Shown piece after piece: positions 7,947-14,234 of a stretch of 17,982 bases of DNA (positions within the stretch are counted from its first letter, which is position 1; each line of letters opens with the position of its first letter). Below the pieces are notes generated by a model. That model made no database searches, was not told the DNA's origin, and saw nothing but the letters and a program-made list of their open reading frames with translations. The DNA comes from Gammaproteobacteria bacterium (lineage in GTDB: Bacteria; Pseudomonadota; Gammaproteobacteria; SZUA-229), in NCBI GenBank assembly GCA_026197015.1, contig JAPHRB010000116.1, positions 1 to 17,982 on the forward strand. The letters run 5' to 3'. The position numbers and the translations under genes were made by a program.

Positions 7947-9061
7947 GTAAATAAAGTGAGCACACCGGTGAACCCGTATAATAAATTTTTATGAATTTCA
8001 CCATTTGCAAAAAAACCGACTAATGGGAACTCACCTAATACAGAATGTATTAACCTGACTTCTTCAGAATTTGAACCAAATTGTTCTCGTCCTCTCCCCA
8101 GACAGGAGATATATACGGCGCCTTTTATTGAGGTGTTCAGGCGTGATTTGAGTTGCAATAACATACGTCGCATATCTTCTAGTGCTGAATTTCCATCGCG
8201 GCGACAAAAAATAATTTCCTGCTCGTTTTGTATGTAATCAGCAATCGCAATTAGTTTATTGTCCGGATCCACACCAATTAACTGTCGAATAGTGTAATCA
8301 TCAATGTCAGAATTTTTGTTAACCAGCCCCGCAAAAATATAATCAGATGCTCGCTCCCAGTCACGCGCAATGACTTCTCCCGTATCATCCGTGAGTACAT
8401 CCAGTGCGGGTTTGTTATCCAGCATATAAACTATGTTTTTTTCACTATCTGTTACACGATGTCTTGCACCAATCGGCGTACAACCCTGTGATAGATTACT
8501 AAGCACGGGAATTTGTTGTGAGAATAAAACGCCACTTATGCCGCCGTGTAAAACCTTATTAGCGATCTGTAGTGTGCGGCTTTGAGAAGAGCTGATGCCC
8601 CCAACCAGAAAGGCCCCGGGTATGTCGTTGCCAAGTTGATGTATTAAAGGCTGAACCGCCGGGTTTTCAGGGTCACCATGAATAAGCCCAACATTAAAAT
8701 CGTTATTATTGCACCAGTCCATGAGTTCGCCGCTAAGGGGGGAGGTATTTTCAATAAAGTTAGGCAATATATGGAAATCTGCTTCATTGAAATCAGCAAT
8801 CATTATGACAATGGCCCTGCAATCATAATATTCCTTTTGAGTGGCTATTAATGCGTTGCCAACACTGCCCACCCAGTGATTAAGCCCGGTCTTTTCTTTT
8901 AGCTGATTTAATATGAATTCAGTTTCATCAACTAGAAGATCGCTGACGTATAAAAAACCAAAGGTGGCCTGCGGCGGAATATCACCTAACTGTCGTAGGC
9001 ATTCTTCAACCAGGTCATTGGCGGACTTGTCAGAGCTATGGGCGAGGAGAAACTGATTCAT
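7943..9061 (-). CDS. FIST-domain (FIST_N + FIST_C) putative sensory protein
   Basis: The 372-residue protein fits the stand-alone FIST architecture: FIST_N at about 30-215 and FIST_C at about 215-360. FIST is a proposed small-molecule (possibly amino-acid) sensing domain found alone or joined to signalling outputs. Recognisable points are the early FGFLYVSD strand, VGSVGNALI, FLVGGISSS, the GCTPIG motif (193-198) followed by HRVT, VYMLDNKPALDVL, and the C-terminal ISCLGRGREQFG and FPLVGFFANGEI patterns. No kinase, GGDEF, chemotaxis or other output domain is attached. It overlaps the downstream TatD-family gene by four bases. No clear Shine-Dalgarno sequence is seen before the ATG. Confidence 0.9.
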   Translation of the reverse strand: MNQFLLAHSSDKSANDLVEECLRQLGDIPPQATFGFLYVSDLLVDETEFILNQLKEKTGLNHWVGSVGNALIATQKEYYDCRAIVIMIADFNEADFHILPNFIENTSPLSGELMDWCNNNDFNVGLIHGDPENPAVQPLIHQLGNDIPGAFLVGGISSSQSRTLQIANKVLHGGISGVLFSQQIPVLSNLSQGCTPIGARHRVTDSEKNIVYMLDNKPALDVLTDDTGEVIARDWERASDYIFAGLVNKNSDIDDYTIRQLIGVDPDNKLIAIADYIQNEQEIIFCRRDGNSALEDMRRMLLQLKSRLNTSIKGAVYISCLGRGREQFGSNSEEVRLIHSVLGEFPLVGFFANGEIHKNLLYGFTGVLTLFT

Positions 9062-9161
9062 TAATTAAGTGTAGTTGTAAATTGCATAAAAGATAAATCG
9101 AAATGTGAAATCATTTCAGGTTTCAGGTATTGTTAGCACGATTGTTTGAAACCTTAAAAAC

Positions 9162-9185
9162 AAAAAAGCCAGCTTTAAGCTGGCT
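9162..9185 (-). terminator. Rho-independent terminator after phosphoribulokinase
   Basis: AGCCAGC (9167-9173) and GCTGGCT (9179-9185) form a perfect seven-base stem, extendable by one T-A pair, with a very short loop. Read on the minus strand, the stem is followed directly by six T (9167-9162) and a second T-rich stretch. It lies 29 bases past the phosphoribulokinase stop and separates that gene from the FIST-TatD pair. Confidence 0.9.
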
Positions 9186-9213
9186 CTTTGATTTCTCAGA
9201 ATAAGCGTTTTAA

Positions 9214-10113
9214 TTAACGCGCTTTCTTGGATTTCTCAATCATGTCATGAATGATTGGCGTTAGAATAATTTCCATTGCCAGACCCATCTTGCCACCTGG
9301 CACAACAATTGTGTTGCGGCGAGACATGAATGAATCGCTAATCATATTTAGCAGGTAAGGGAAATCAGTTCCAAATTTACTCGGATCTTTAAAGCGGATA
9401 ACGATAAAGCTTTCATCAGGAGTTGGAATGTCACGCGCGATAAAAGGGTTTGATGTATCAACTGTAGAAACACGCTGGAAGTTAATATCGGTGTGTGAAA
9501 ATTGAGGTGTAATGTAATTAACGTAATCAGGCATACGACGCTGAATCGTATCCACAATGACATCTGCAGAATAACCGCGTTCGGCGTTATCACGGTGAAT
9601 TTTTTGAATCCACTCAAGGTTAACAATGGGAACAACCCCAATACCTAAATCTACGTGTTGAGCAATATTATTGTTTTCAGTTTTAACCAGGCCATGTAAA
9701 CCTTCGTAAAACATAAGATCTGAACCGCTTTCGATATCTTCCCAGGGTGTAAATTCACCCGGTTTTTTGTCAATGCCTAAACGTGCATTGTGTTCAAGCG
9801 CTTCGGGTTCAGAGTGAAGGTAGTAGCGCTTTTTGCCGGTACCGTCTTTACTATATGACTCAAATAATTCAGCTAACTTACCAAATTCGTTTGCGTTTTC
9901 ACCAAAATGACTAAAGAAACGGTTGCCATCAGCTTCATGTTTTTCCATTTCTACTTTCATTGCTGCACGGTCAAAAGCATGGAAACTATCGCCTTCAACA
10001 ACTACAGGTGAGATATTTTCACGAAAAAATATGTGTTCAAAGGCTTTCTTTACGGTCGATGTGCCTGCGCCAGATGAACCGGTAACAGCAACAACAGGAT
10101 GCTTTTGGGACAT
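9214..10113 (-). CDS. Phosphoribulokinase
   Basis: This enzyme phosphorylates ribulose 5-phosphate to ribulose 1,5-bisphosphate, the substrate of RuBisCO, in the Calvin cycle. I place the start at 10113 (299 residues), because AAGGAG sits seven bases upstream and MSQKHPVVAVTGSSGAG is the normal N terminus. An in-frame ATG at 10164 adds 17 atypical residues. Visible motifs are the P-loop GSSGAGTS (12-19), FSHFGENANEFG, LMFYEGLHG, GVVPIVNLEWIQKIHRD, the TVDTSNPFIARDIPTPDES stretch and VVPGGKMGLAMEI. GTSTVKKAF, the FSHF stretch and the ESYSKDGTGKKRYYLH region look like class I CbbP of autotrophic proteobacteria rather than enterobacterial PrkB. No RuBisCO gene is adjacent, so the cycle itself must be confirmed elsewhere in the genome. 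Confidence 0.95.
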   Translation of the reverse strand: MSQKHPVVAVTGSSGAGTSTVKKAFEHIFFRENISPVVVEGDSFHAFDRAAMKVEMEKHEADGNRFFSHFGENANEFGKLAELFESYSKDGTGKKRYYLHSEPEALEHNARLGIDKKPGEFTPWEDIESGSDLMFYEGLHGLVKTENNNIAQHVDLGIGVVPIVNLEWIQKIHRDNAERGYSADVIVDTIQRRMPDYVNYITPQFSHTDINFQRVSTVDTSNPFIARDIPTPDESFIVIRFKDPSKFGTDFPYLLNMISDSFMSRRNTIVVPGGKMGLAMEIILTPIIHDMIEKSKKAR

Positions 10114-10150
10114 AGATGTCTCCTTAACTTGTTGAAATTTAAAATACTTT

Positions 10151-10179
10151 ATTATCTGTAACATTTGTTTAACTGTTAC
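10151..10179 (-). promoter_or_regulatory. Probable sigma70-type promoter of phosphoribulokinase
   Basis: On the minus strand, GATAAT (10156-10151) forms a good -10 box. GTAACA (10179-10174) lies 17 bases upstream as a moderate -35 box. This would start transcription near 10144, about 30 bases before the start codon. The -35 box is part of an inverted repeat (see the neighbouring operator-like entry). Confidence 0.5.
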
Positions 10180-10200
10180 AGAATACTGAAATTCTGTTAA
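10156..10200. promoter_or_regulatory. Nested inverted repeats over the phosphoribulokinase promoter
   Basis: CTGTAACA (10156-10163) and TGTTACAG (10074-offset, at 10174-10181) are perfect eight-base inverted arms separated by ten bases. The second arm also takes part in another dyad: ACAGAAT (10178-10184) and ATTCTGT (10191-10197) with six bases between, extendable to GTTACAGAAT against ATTCTGTTAAC with one bulge. So one half-site is shared by two overlapping dyads across the -35 region and upstream. This arrangement is typical of a regulator binding site with more than one occupancy state. A CbbR-type LysR regulator is one candidate, by context only. Confidence 0.45.
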
Positions 10201-10252
10201 CCCTAAAGGCCATTAAATATAAAATAGCAGGGCAAGTAGCCGGTTATTTTAG

Positions 10253-10423
10253 CGATTTTTGCCTCAAGGTGCGAATTTAATTGGAAATTATTCATCAAGT
10301 GTTTGTTATGGGTTAAATATAGAGGGCGGACAGCGACTGTTCAGGCCTATCTCCATCGGGGAAAGACCGCCGGCCACTTTCAATCAATATGGGGTGCTCT
10401 GTCACCTTATTGATGCCATGTAA
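10253..10423 (+). pseudogene. Coding-like scrap without a start codon, possible mobile-element remnant
   Basis: A frame stays open from 10253 to a TAA at 10421-10423 without any proper ATG start. Its last 30 residues (GGQRLFRPISIGERPP then ATFNQYGVLCHLIDAM) have a balanced, protein-like composition, while the upstream part is AT-rich and unlike it. This could be the surviving tail of a transposase or another gene, or chance openness within a conserved non-coding element. I do not recognise a family with certainty. The GC-rich composition begins at about 10321, inside this frame, so the real remnant may begin there. Confidence 0.25.
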
Positions 10424-10550
10424 GAGTTTTACGGAGTCAACACCCTACACTGTCAGCTCCTTGTGGTATGGGTTTAGGGGACAGGGCACCAAAAAGCGGT
10501 GACCTGTCCCCGATGGAGAAGTGCCAGGGCAGGGCAAGAGACCCAGAACA
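10321..10550. repeat. GC-rich, hairpin-rich intergenic element (possible mobile-element remnant or structured RNA)
   Basis: The 450-base space between phosphoribulokinase and nhaD contains a sharply bounded block of about 55% GC by hand count, against much more AT-rich flanks. It holds a perfect 13-base inverted repeat (TCTCCATCGGGGA at 10350-10362 against TCCCCGATGGAGA at 10507-10519). Inside this lie a hairpin at 10383-10414 (ATCAATA/TATTGAT, then GGTG/CACC) and a strong hairpin at 10477-10511 (GGGGACAGG/CCTGTCCCC, a G-A mismatch, then CACC/GGTG around an AAAAAGC loop). GACAG/CTGTC motifs recur throughout. No transposase or convincing full gene is present. Candidates are a MITE or REP-type element, the non-coding end of a lost insertion sequence, or a small structured RNA. 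The rest of the gap (10201-10320) shows nothing clear. Confidence 0.5.
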
Positions 10551-10563
10551 ATGGTTTTAAATG

Positions 10564-12033
10564 TTAAAATAGACTCGCGTTGATCCACATGTGCGTTGCA
10601 ATACTGGCAGCGTAACCAAGTGCGATTACAGGGGTCCATTTGAGGTGTCCAAAGAATGTGTATTTACCTCTGGCCTGACCCATAAGCGCTACACCTGCGG
10701 CTGAACCAATTGATAACATTGAGCCGCCAACACCTGCGGTTAGGGTTACCAGTAACCATTGACCGACGGACATATCTGGCATCATGGTTAATACAGCAAA
10801 CATGACTGGAATATTATCAACAATAGCCGAAAGCACGCCGACAACGACATTAGCGGGTACGGCACTCATTTCAGGAGACAGATTTAAGGCGTTGCCCCAT
10901 TCTGTATACATCAATTCAGAAGCTAAACCCAGATAACCGATAAATCCTAGACCCCCTACACACAAAACGACACCGTAGAAAAACAGTAATGTATCCCACT
11001 CCGCACGGGCTACCCCATCAAAAACATCAAACGGTACTACATCACCCATCACGTGTTGAGCTTTCTCTTCATCATGAGCAACCCCCGGGTGAATTTGCGC
11101 GTGGCTCTTCTTGAGATAAAAACCAAAAAATTTCAAATAAGCCAGACCGGTGAGCATGCCAATAACCGGTGGTAAATGTAAGAAATTATGGAAACTCACA
11201 GCGGTAATAATAGTACAGATAAATAGTGCAATTATCCGTTTCGCGCCACGTTTCATCAGGATTACGTCGCCGCTACTATCCGGATGTTCGTCAGGTATGG
11301 CGAAATGCATAATGATGGCAGGCACTAACCAGTTAACGAGAGATGGAACAAACAGGGCAAAGAAAGACCAGAAGTCCACAGCACCGTTAGAGGCCACGAT
11401 AGATTTTTGCCAGACCATTAATGTGGTGATGTCACCAAACGGTGAAAATGCACCGCCGGCATTAGCGGCAACGACAATATTAATCGCACCTAGTAATATA
11501 AACTTATTGTTTGTTCCGCCGACCGCCATGACCACTGCACACATTAATAAGGCGGTGGTGAGATTGTCTGCAATGGGCGAAATAAAAAATGCCAGTACAC
11601 CGGTTATCCAGAATAACTGCCTGAAACCATAACCTTTTTTGCATAACCACGAACGTAATGCTTCAAAAGCATCGCGTTCCTGCATCGCATTTATATATGT
11701 CATTGCAACCAGCAGGAAGAGCATAAGCTCTGCGTATTCCAGCAAGTTATGTCTAACAGCTATTTCCGCTTCATGGTTAAAGCCGTGAGTGGCATATATA
11801 TATGCAATAAGTGCCCAGATCACACCGGCAGCAAGCACCACAGGTTTAGATTTTCTCAGGTGAATAAACTCTTCAGCCATGACTAATACATAGGCAGCAA
11901 TAAAAATAGCCAGGGCGGCAAAGCCAACCCAATGTTGGGTCAAATCTATCCAGTGTTCAGCCTGTACAGATGCAAAACTTAATGAAGGGAGAAGAAAAAG
12001 CAAACAGCTTATAAATAGTTTTTGATTATTCAC
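10564..12033 (-). CDS. nhaD: NhaD-type sodium/proton antiporter (copy 1)
   Basis: NhaD exchanges cytoplasmic Na+ (or Li+) for external protons and belongs to the ion-transporter (IT) superfamily. The 489 residues contain a hydrophobic, signal-like N terminus (MNNQKLFISCLLFLLPSLSFA) and about a dozen further membrane segments. The two inverted-repeat core motifs are visible: SPIADNLTTALLM (152-164) with NAGGAFSPFGDITT (191-204), and VDNIPVMFAVLTM (405-417) with SIGSAAGVALMG (441-452). The start is a GTG at 12033; ATG triplets just upstream run straight into stop codons. No clear Shine-Dalgarno sequence is present. It is a close paralogue of the NhaD at 16382-17812, but has about six extra residues near 213-218 and a longer loop near 381-392. 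Confidence 0.95.
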   Translation of the reverse strand: MNNQKLFISCLLFLLPSLSFASVQAEHWIDLTQHWVGFAALAIFIAAYVLVMAEEFIHLRKSKPVVLAAGVIWALIAYIYATHGFNHEAEIAVRHNLLEYAELMLFLLVAMTYINAMQERDAFEALRSWLCKKGYGFRQLFWITGVLAFFISPIADNLTTALLMCAVVMAVGGTNNKFILLGAINIVVAANAGGAFSPFGDITTLMVWQKSIVASNGAVDFWSFFALFVPSLVNWLVPAIIMHFAIPDEHPDSSGDVILMKRGAKRIIALFICTIITAVSFHNFLHLPPVIGMLTGLAYLKFFGFYLKKSHAQIHPGVAHDEEKAQHVMGDVVPFDVFDGVARAEWDTLLFFYGVVLCVGGLGFIGYLGLASELMYTEWGNALNLSPEMSAVPANVVVGVLSAIVDNIPVMFAVLTMMPDMSVGQWLLVTLTAGVGGSMLSIGSAAGVALMGQARGKYTFFGHLKWTPVIALGYAASIATHMWINASLF

Positions 12034-12086
12034 ATTCAGTCCATGGTTTCTTTTTATTGGCGGGGGATAAGCTGTGGTTTTTAAAG

Positions 12087-12116
12087 ATTATAGGCAGAAA
12101 AAATGCAACATGTTGA
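12087..12116 (-). promoter_or_regulatory. Possible promoter of nhaD copy 1
   Basis: On the minus strand a perfect TATAAT (12092-12087) lies 18 bases downstream of TCAACA (12116-12111). Transcription would begin near 12080, about 47 bases before the GTG start. The -10 box is perfect, but the -35 box is only four of six. Confidence 0.42.
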
Positions 12117-12158
12117 TAATTGGGTAAAGATGTTTTCTTAAAAATACTTAAATCAAAT

Positions 12159-12189
12159 AAAAAAAGCGGCCAAAAGACCGCTTTTTTTT
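12159..12189 (-). terminator. Bidirectional-looking terminator after ompW
   Basis: GCGG (12166-12169) pairs with CCGC (12078-offset, at 12178-12181) around a GGCC/GACC-type centre with AAAA loop, flanked by seven A on the left and eight T on the right. It can act in either direction, but its position 23 bases past the ompW stop makes it the ompW terminator. It insulates nhaD copy 1 from ompW transcription. Confidence 0.88.
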
Positions 12190-12211
12190 ACAGGTTAGTA
12201 TGCTTTAAATA

Positions 12212-12853
12212 TTAAAATTTATAACCAACACCAACGCTGATAACTGTTGGGTTGATGTCTATATCAGAAGACCCCAATGCTGCATTAGATGCTGTGGTCT
12301 CGATGTTTATATAACGTACATCTGCACTTACAAACCATTTTTCATCGATGTCGTAATCAAAACCTACCTGAGCGGCAAGTCCAAATGAATTATCTAGTTC
12401 CAGGTCACCACCAGCAATATCCAGTTTGTCATTGAAGAAAATGGTGTAGTTTAAACCGGCACCAACGTAAGGGCGAAATTTCTGTTCATGATTAAAGTAG
12501 TATTGAACACTTACTACAGGCGGAAGATGTTTTGTTGAGCCTACTTTTGACCCACCAACTGTTACATCGTGTTCGAATGGCAGGGCAGCTAAAACTTCAA
12601 CACCCAGATTGTTAGTCATCATGTAAACAAAAGTAAAACCAAGAGTGGTGTCGTCACCAACGTCAGGGAAAGTGTTTGGTGCGATGCTGCCCGGGTCAGT
12701 AAATGCTGTGCTGTCTGCATCAGGTGTAACTTGAGTTGCTGTAAATCGCATAAACATATCACCCTGCTCAAGGGCCTGTGTAGAAAAAGAAGCTGTGCCA
12801 AGAATTAAACCAAGAGTTGATAGAATAGCCATAGATAATTTTTGTTGTTTCAC
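12212..12853 (-). CDS. ompW: OmpW-family outer-membrane protein
   Basis: OmpW proteins are eight-stranded outer-membrane beta-barrels with a hydrophobic channel. I choose the GTG at 12853 as the start (213 residues, the normal family length), because AGGTGA precedes it by five bases and the product begins with a clean signal peptide (MKQQKLSMAILSTLGLI..., cleavage likely after TQA, residue 27). An in-frame ATG at 12901 would place 16 odd residues before it. Typical features are EQGDMFMRF at the mature N terminus, PPVVSVQYYF, FRPYVGAGLNYTIFF, SFGLAAQVGFDYDIDEKWFVSADVRYI and the C-terminal INPTVISVGVGYKF ending in Phe. Two FNR-like boxes lie upstream, matching the known FNR control of ompW in E. 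coli. Confidence 0.95.
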   Translation of the reverse strand: MKQQKLSMAILSTLGLILGTASFSTQALEQGDMFMRFTATQVTPDADSTAFTDPGSIAPNTFPDVGDDTTLGFTFVYMMTNNLGVEVLAALPFEHDVTVGGSKVGSTKHLPPVVSVQYYFNHEQKFRPYVGAGLNYTIFFNDKLDIAGGDLELDNSFGLAAQVGFDYDIDEKWFVSADVRYINIETTASNAALGSSDIDINPTVISVGVGYKF

Positions 12854-12918
12854 TGTGCTCACCTGCAATGTAAATGTTATTTGTGGGTAAGAAATTACCA
12901 TGTTATTAAATTCTAATG

Positions 12919-12932
12919 TTGATATGAATCAG
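12919..12932 (-). promoter_or_regulatory. FNR/CRP-family box before ompW (promoter-proximal)
   Basis: TTGATATGAATCAG matches the FNR consensus TTGAT-N4-ATCAA at nine of ten positions. Its centre (12925.5) is placed so that an extended -10 (TGG then TAATTT on the minus strand, 12906-12898 region) would put it near -41.5, the classic class II activator position. The transcript would begin near 12884, about 30 bases before the GTG start. Confidence 0.5.
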
Positions 12933-12978
12933 TAGCTTTATCGGTATGTTGTTTATTGCGTTATAAAGTATAAAAAAA

Positions 12979-12992
12979 TTGACTTAAGTCAA
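12979..12992 (-). promoter_or_regulatory. Second FNR/CRP-family palindrome before ompW (distal)
   Basis: TTGACTTAAGTCAA is a perfect 14-base palindrome of the form TTGAC-N4-GTCAA, close to FNR, DNR and related CRP-family sites. Its centre (12985.5) is exactly 60 bases from the centre of the proximal box, about six helical turns, so both sites would lie on the same face of the DNA. If the proximal box is at -41.5, this one is at -101.5. Confidence 0.5.
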
Positions 12993-13033
12993 TGAGAGTG
13001 CCTGAGTTGAGCTGTAATTAGCTAAAAAGCATC

Positions 13034-13960
13034 TTATGCAGGTGGGTGGTTAGATCTTTGAGTTGTGATTTCCTTTAACATACCTATAAAGGAATCGGCG
13101 GTTTCAGGGCTTAGGTTGGCAATATTGTAAGCAATCCACAGGGTTCTATTAATATGTAAGTTGCTAATTTTAATATGGTGCAGGCTATTGCGCTCCAGAA
13201 AGCTACTAACCGCAAACTGAGGCAGAAAACTAAGCTGTTTGCCGCGTTGCAATATTTCGATGATGGTATCAGTAGAGCCCACCTCCATATCAATGCTTTC
13301 CAGCTTAATGGTGTGTTGTTGTAAGCTTTTATCAAGCGTATTACGAATAGATGACTGAGCCTCACGCAGTACATAGTTATGTGTTTCAAGTTCATTTAAC
13401 TTAACTGTCTCACGGCCCCATAAAGGGTGTCCGGGGCCGCATACTAGTAAAAGCTCGTCCTGCATCCAGGGTTCTACGTGTATGTTTGGGTGCATGGGCG
13501 ATTGCTCAAGTAGGGCAATATCAGCCAGTCCGGTGGCGAGGCGAGTGTGAATTCGTCGCGAATAACCGAGTCGGCTGTCAATTTTTAATTCAGGTTGAGA
13601 GTCAGCAAAGTGCATTAATATATCGGGTAAAATATGTTCACCAATAGCAAATGTCACCTCCAGACGTAATCGATTGTGGCCTGTACGTAAGGAGGCCAGG
13701 TCATCTAACAGGCTTTCCTGATGTTGCAACACCAGTTTTGCATAGGTATATACCTTTACGCCGGCGACGGTGAGTTCTAACTTGCGCCCCTGTTGCTGCA
13801 TAAGGGGTACGCCATAACATGCATCTAGTGATCTAAGGCGTTTTGTGACGGCCGGTTGACCTACATATAAGGCATCGGCGGCCCTGTTTACACTGCCTAG
13901 TTCAACAACGGCCTTTAATGTGGCGAGTGATTTATAATCTGGCAGGTTGATATATTCCAT
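13034..13960 (-). CDS. LysR-family transcriptional regulator
   Basis: The 308-residue protein has the standard LysR layout. An N-terminal winged helix-turn-helix spans about residues 11-70 (LATLKAVVELGSVNRAADALYVGQPAVTKRLRSL, then PLMQQQGRKLELTVAG), followed by a linker helix and a two-lobed effector-binding domain from about 92. Within that domain, LADIALLEQSPMHP, ELLLVCGPGHPLWGRE and GKQLSFLPQFAV occupy the usual positions. It is divergent from the SLC13-family permease with 274 bases between, the classic LysR-target arrangement, so the permease is the best candidate target and ompW/nhaD are further possibilities. The effector cannot be read from sequence. No clear Shine-Dalgarno sequence precedes the ATG. 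Confidence 0.93.
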   Translation of the reverse strand: MEYINLPDYKSLATLKAVVELGSVNRAADALYVGQPAVTKRLRSLDACYGVPLMQQQGRKLELTVAGVKVYTYAKLVLQHQESLLDDLASLRTGHNRLRLEVTFAIGEHILPDILMHFADSQPELKIDSRLGYSRRIHTRLATGLADIALLEQSPMHPNIHVEPWMQDELLLVCGPGHPLWGRETVKLNELETHNYVLREAQSSIRNTLDKSLQQHTIKLESIDMEVGSTDTIIEILQRGKQLSFLPQFAVSSFLERNSLHHIKISNLHINRTLWIAYNIANLSPETADSFIGMLKEITTQRSNHPPA

Positions 13961-13982
13961 TGAGGAATGTTAACGTATTTGA

Positions 13983-13994
13983 ATTCAATTGAAT
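13983..13994. promoter_or_regulatory. 12-base palindrome between the LysR regulator and the permease
   Basis: ATTCAATTGAAT is a perfect palindrome 23 bases upstream of the regulator start codon. Its place near the regulator's own start would suit autoregulation or shared control of the divergent pair. An AT-rich palindrome of this length can also arise by chance. The rest of the 274-base gap holds a small CCTCA/TGAGG dyad (14041-14061) and is otherwise unremarkable. Confidence 0.3.
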
Positions 13995-14234
13995 AGTGCA
14001 GCTAAAAGGTGCATTATCCCGCCTCGCTTTTCTCGGGCATCCTCAATTAAAATATCTGAGGCATCAACCATTTCCCAACGGGAATATTCTGTGAATTTGT
14101 TGAGTGAATCTACGCATCAATTTTGTGCAGGATAAATCTGAAAAGTAATTTTAGATTTAAACGAATAATAATCAGATGGTTATTTATTTAAAGACCCTCT
14201 GTGTTAAAAATTGTAATTTAATTGGAGAAACATA

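Noticed and set aside
9106..9118. Small palindrome TGAAATCATTTCA upstream of the FIST gene
   Set aside because: Short and AT-rich, with no associated promoter that could be recognised; likely chance.
10114..10164. Upstream ATG extending phosphoribulokinase by 17 residues
   Set aside because: AAGGAG is positioned for the ATG at 10113, and the extension covers the predicted transcript leader.
10477..10511. Strong hairpin as an intrinsic terminator for nhaD copy 1
   Set aside because: No T tract follows it in either direction, so it was kept as part of the structured element.
10445..10639. 64-codon minus-strand open frame in the GC-rich element
   Set aside because: It overlaps the nhaD 3' end and the strong hairpin; its composition is not protein-like and no family resemblance is seen.
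11150..11632. 160-codon plus-strand open frame opposite nhaD copy 1
   Set aside because: It is antisense to a clear NhaD gene. A similar frame opposite the other nhaD (16729-17136) merely mirrors the conserved membrane-protein sequence, and neither has family features.
12854..12901. Upstream ATG extending OmpW by 16 residues
   Set aside because: It would bury the signal peptide; the GTG at 12853 has a well-spaced AGGTGA and gives the family length.
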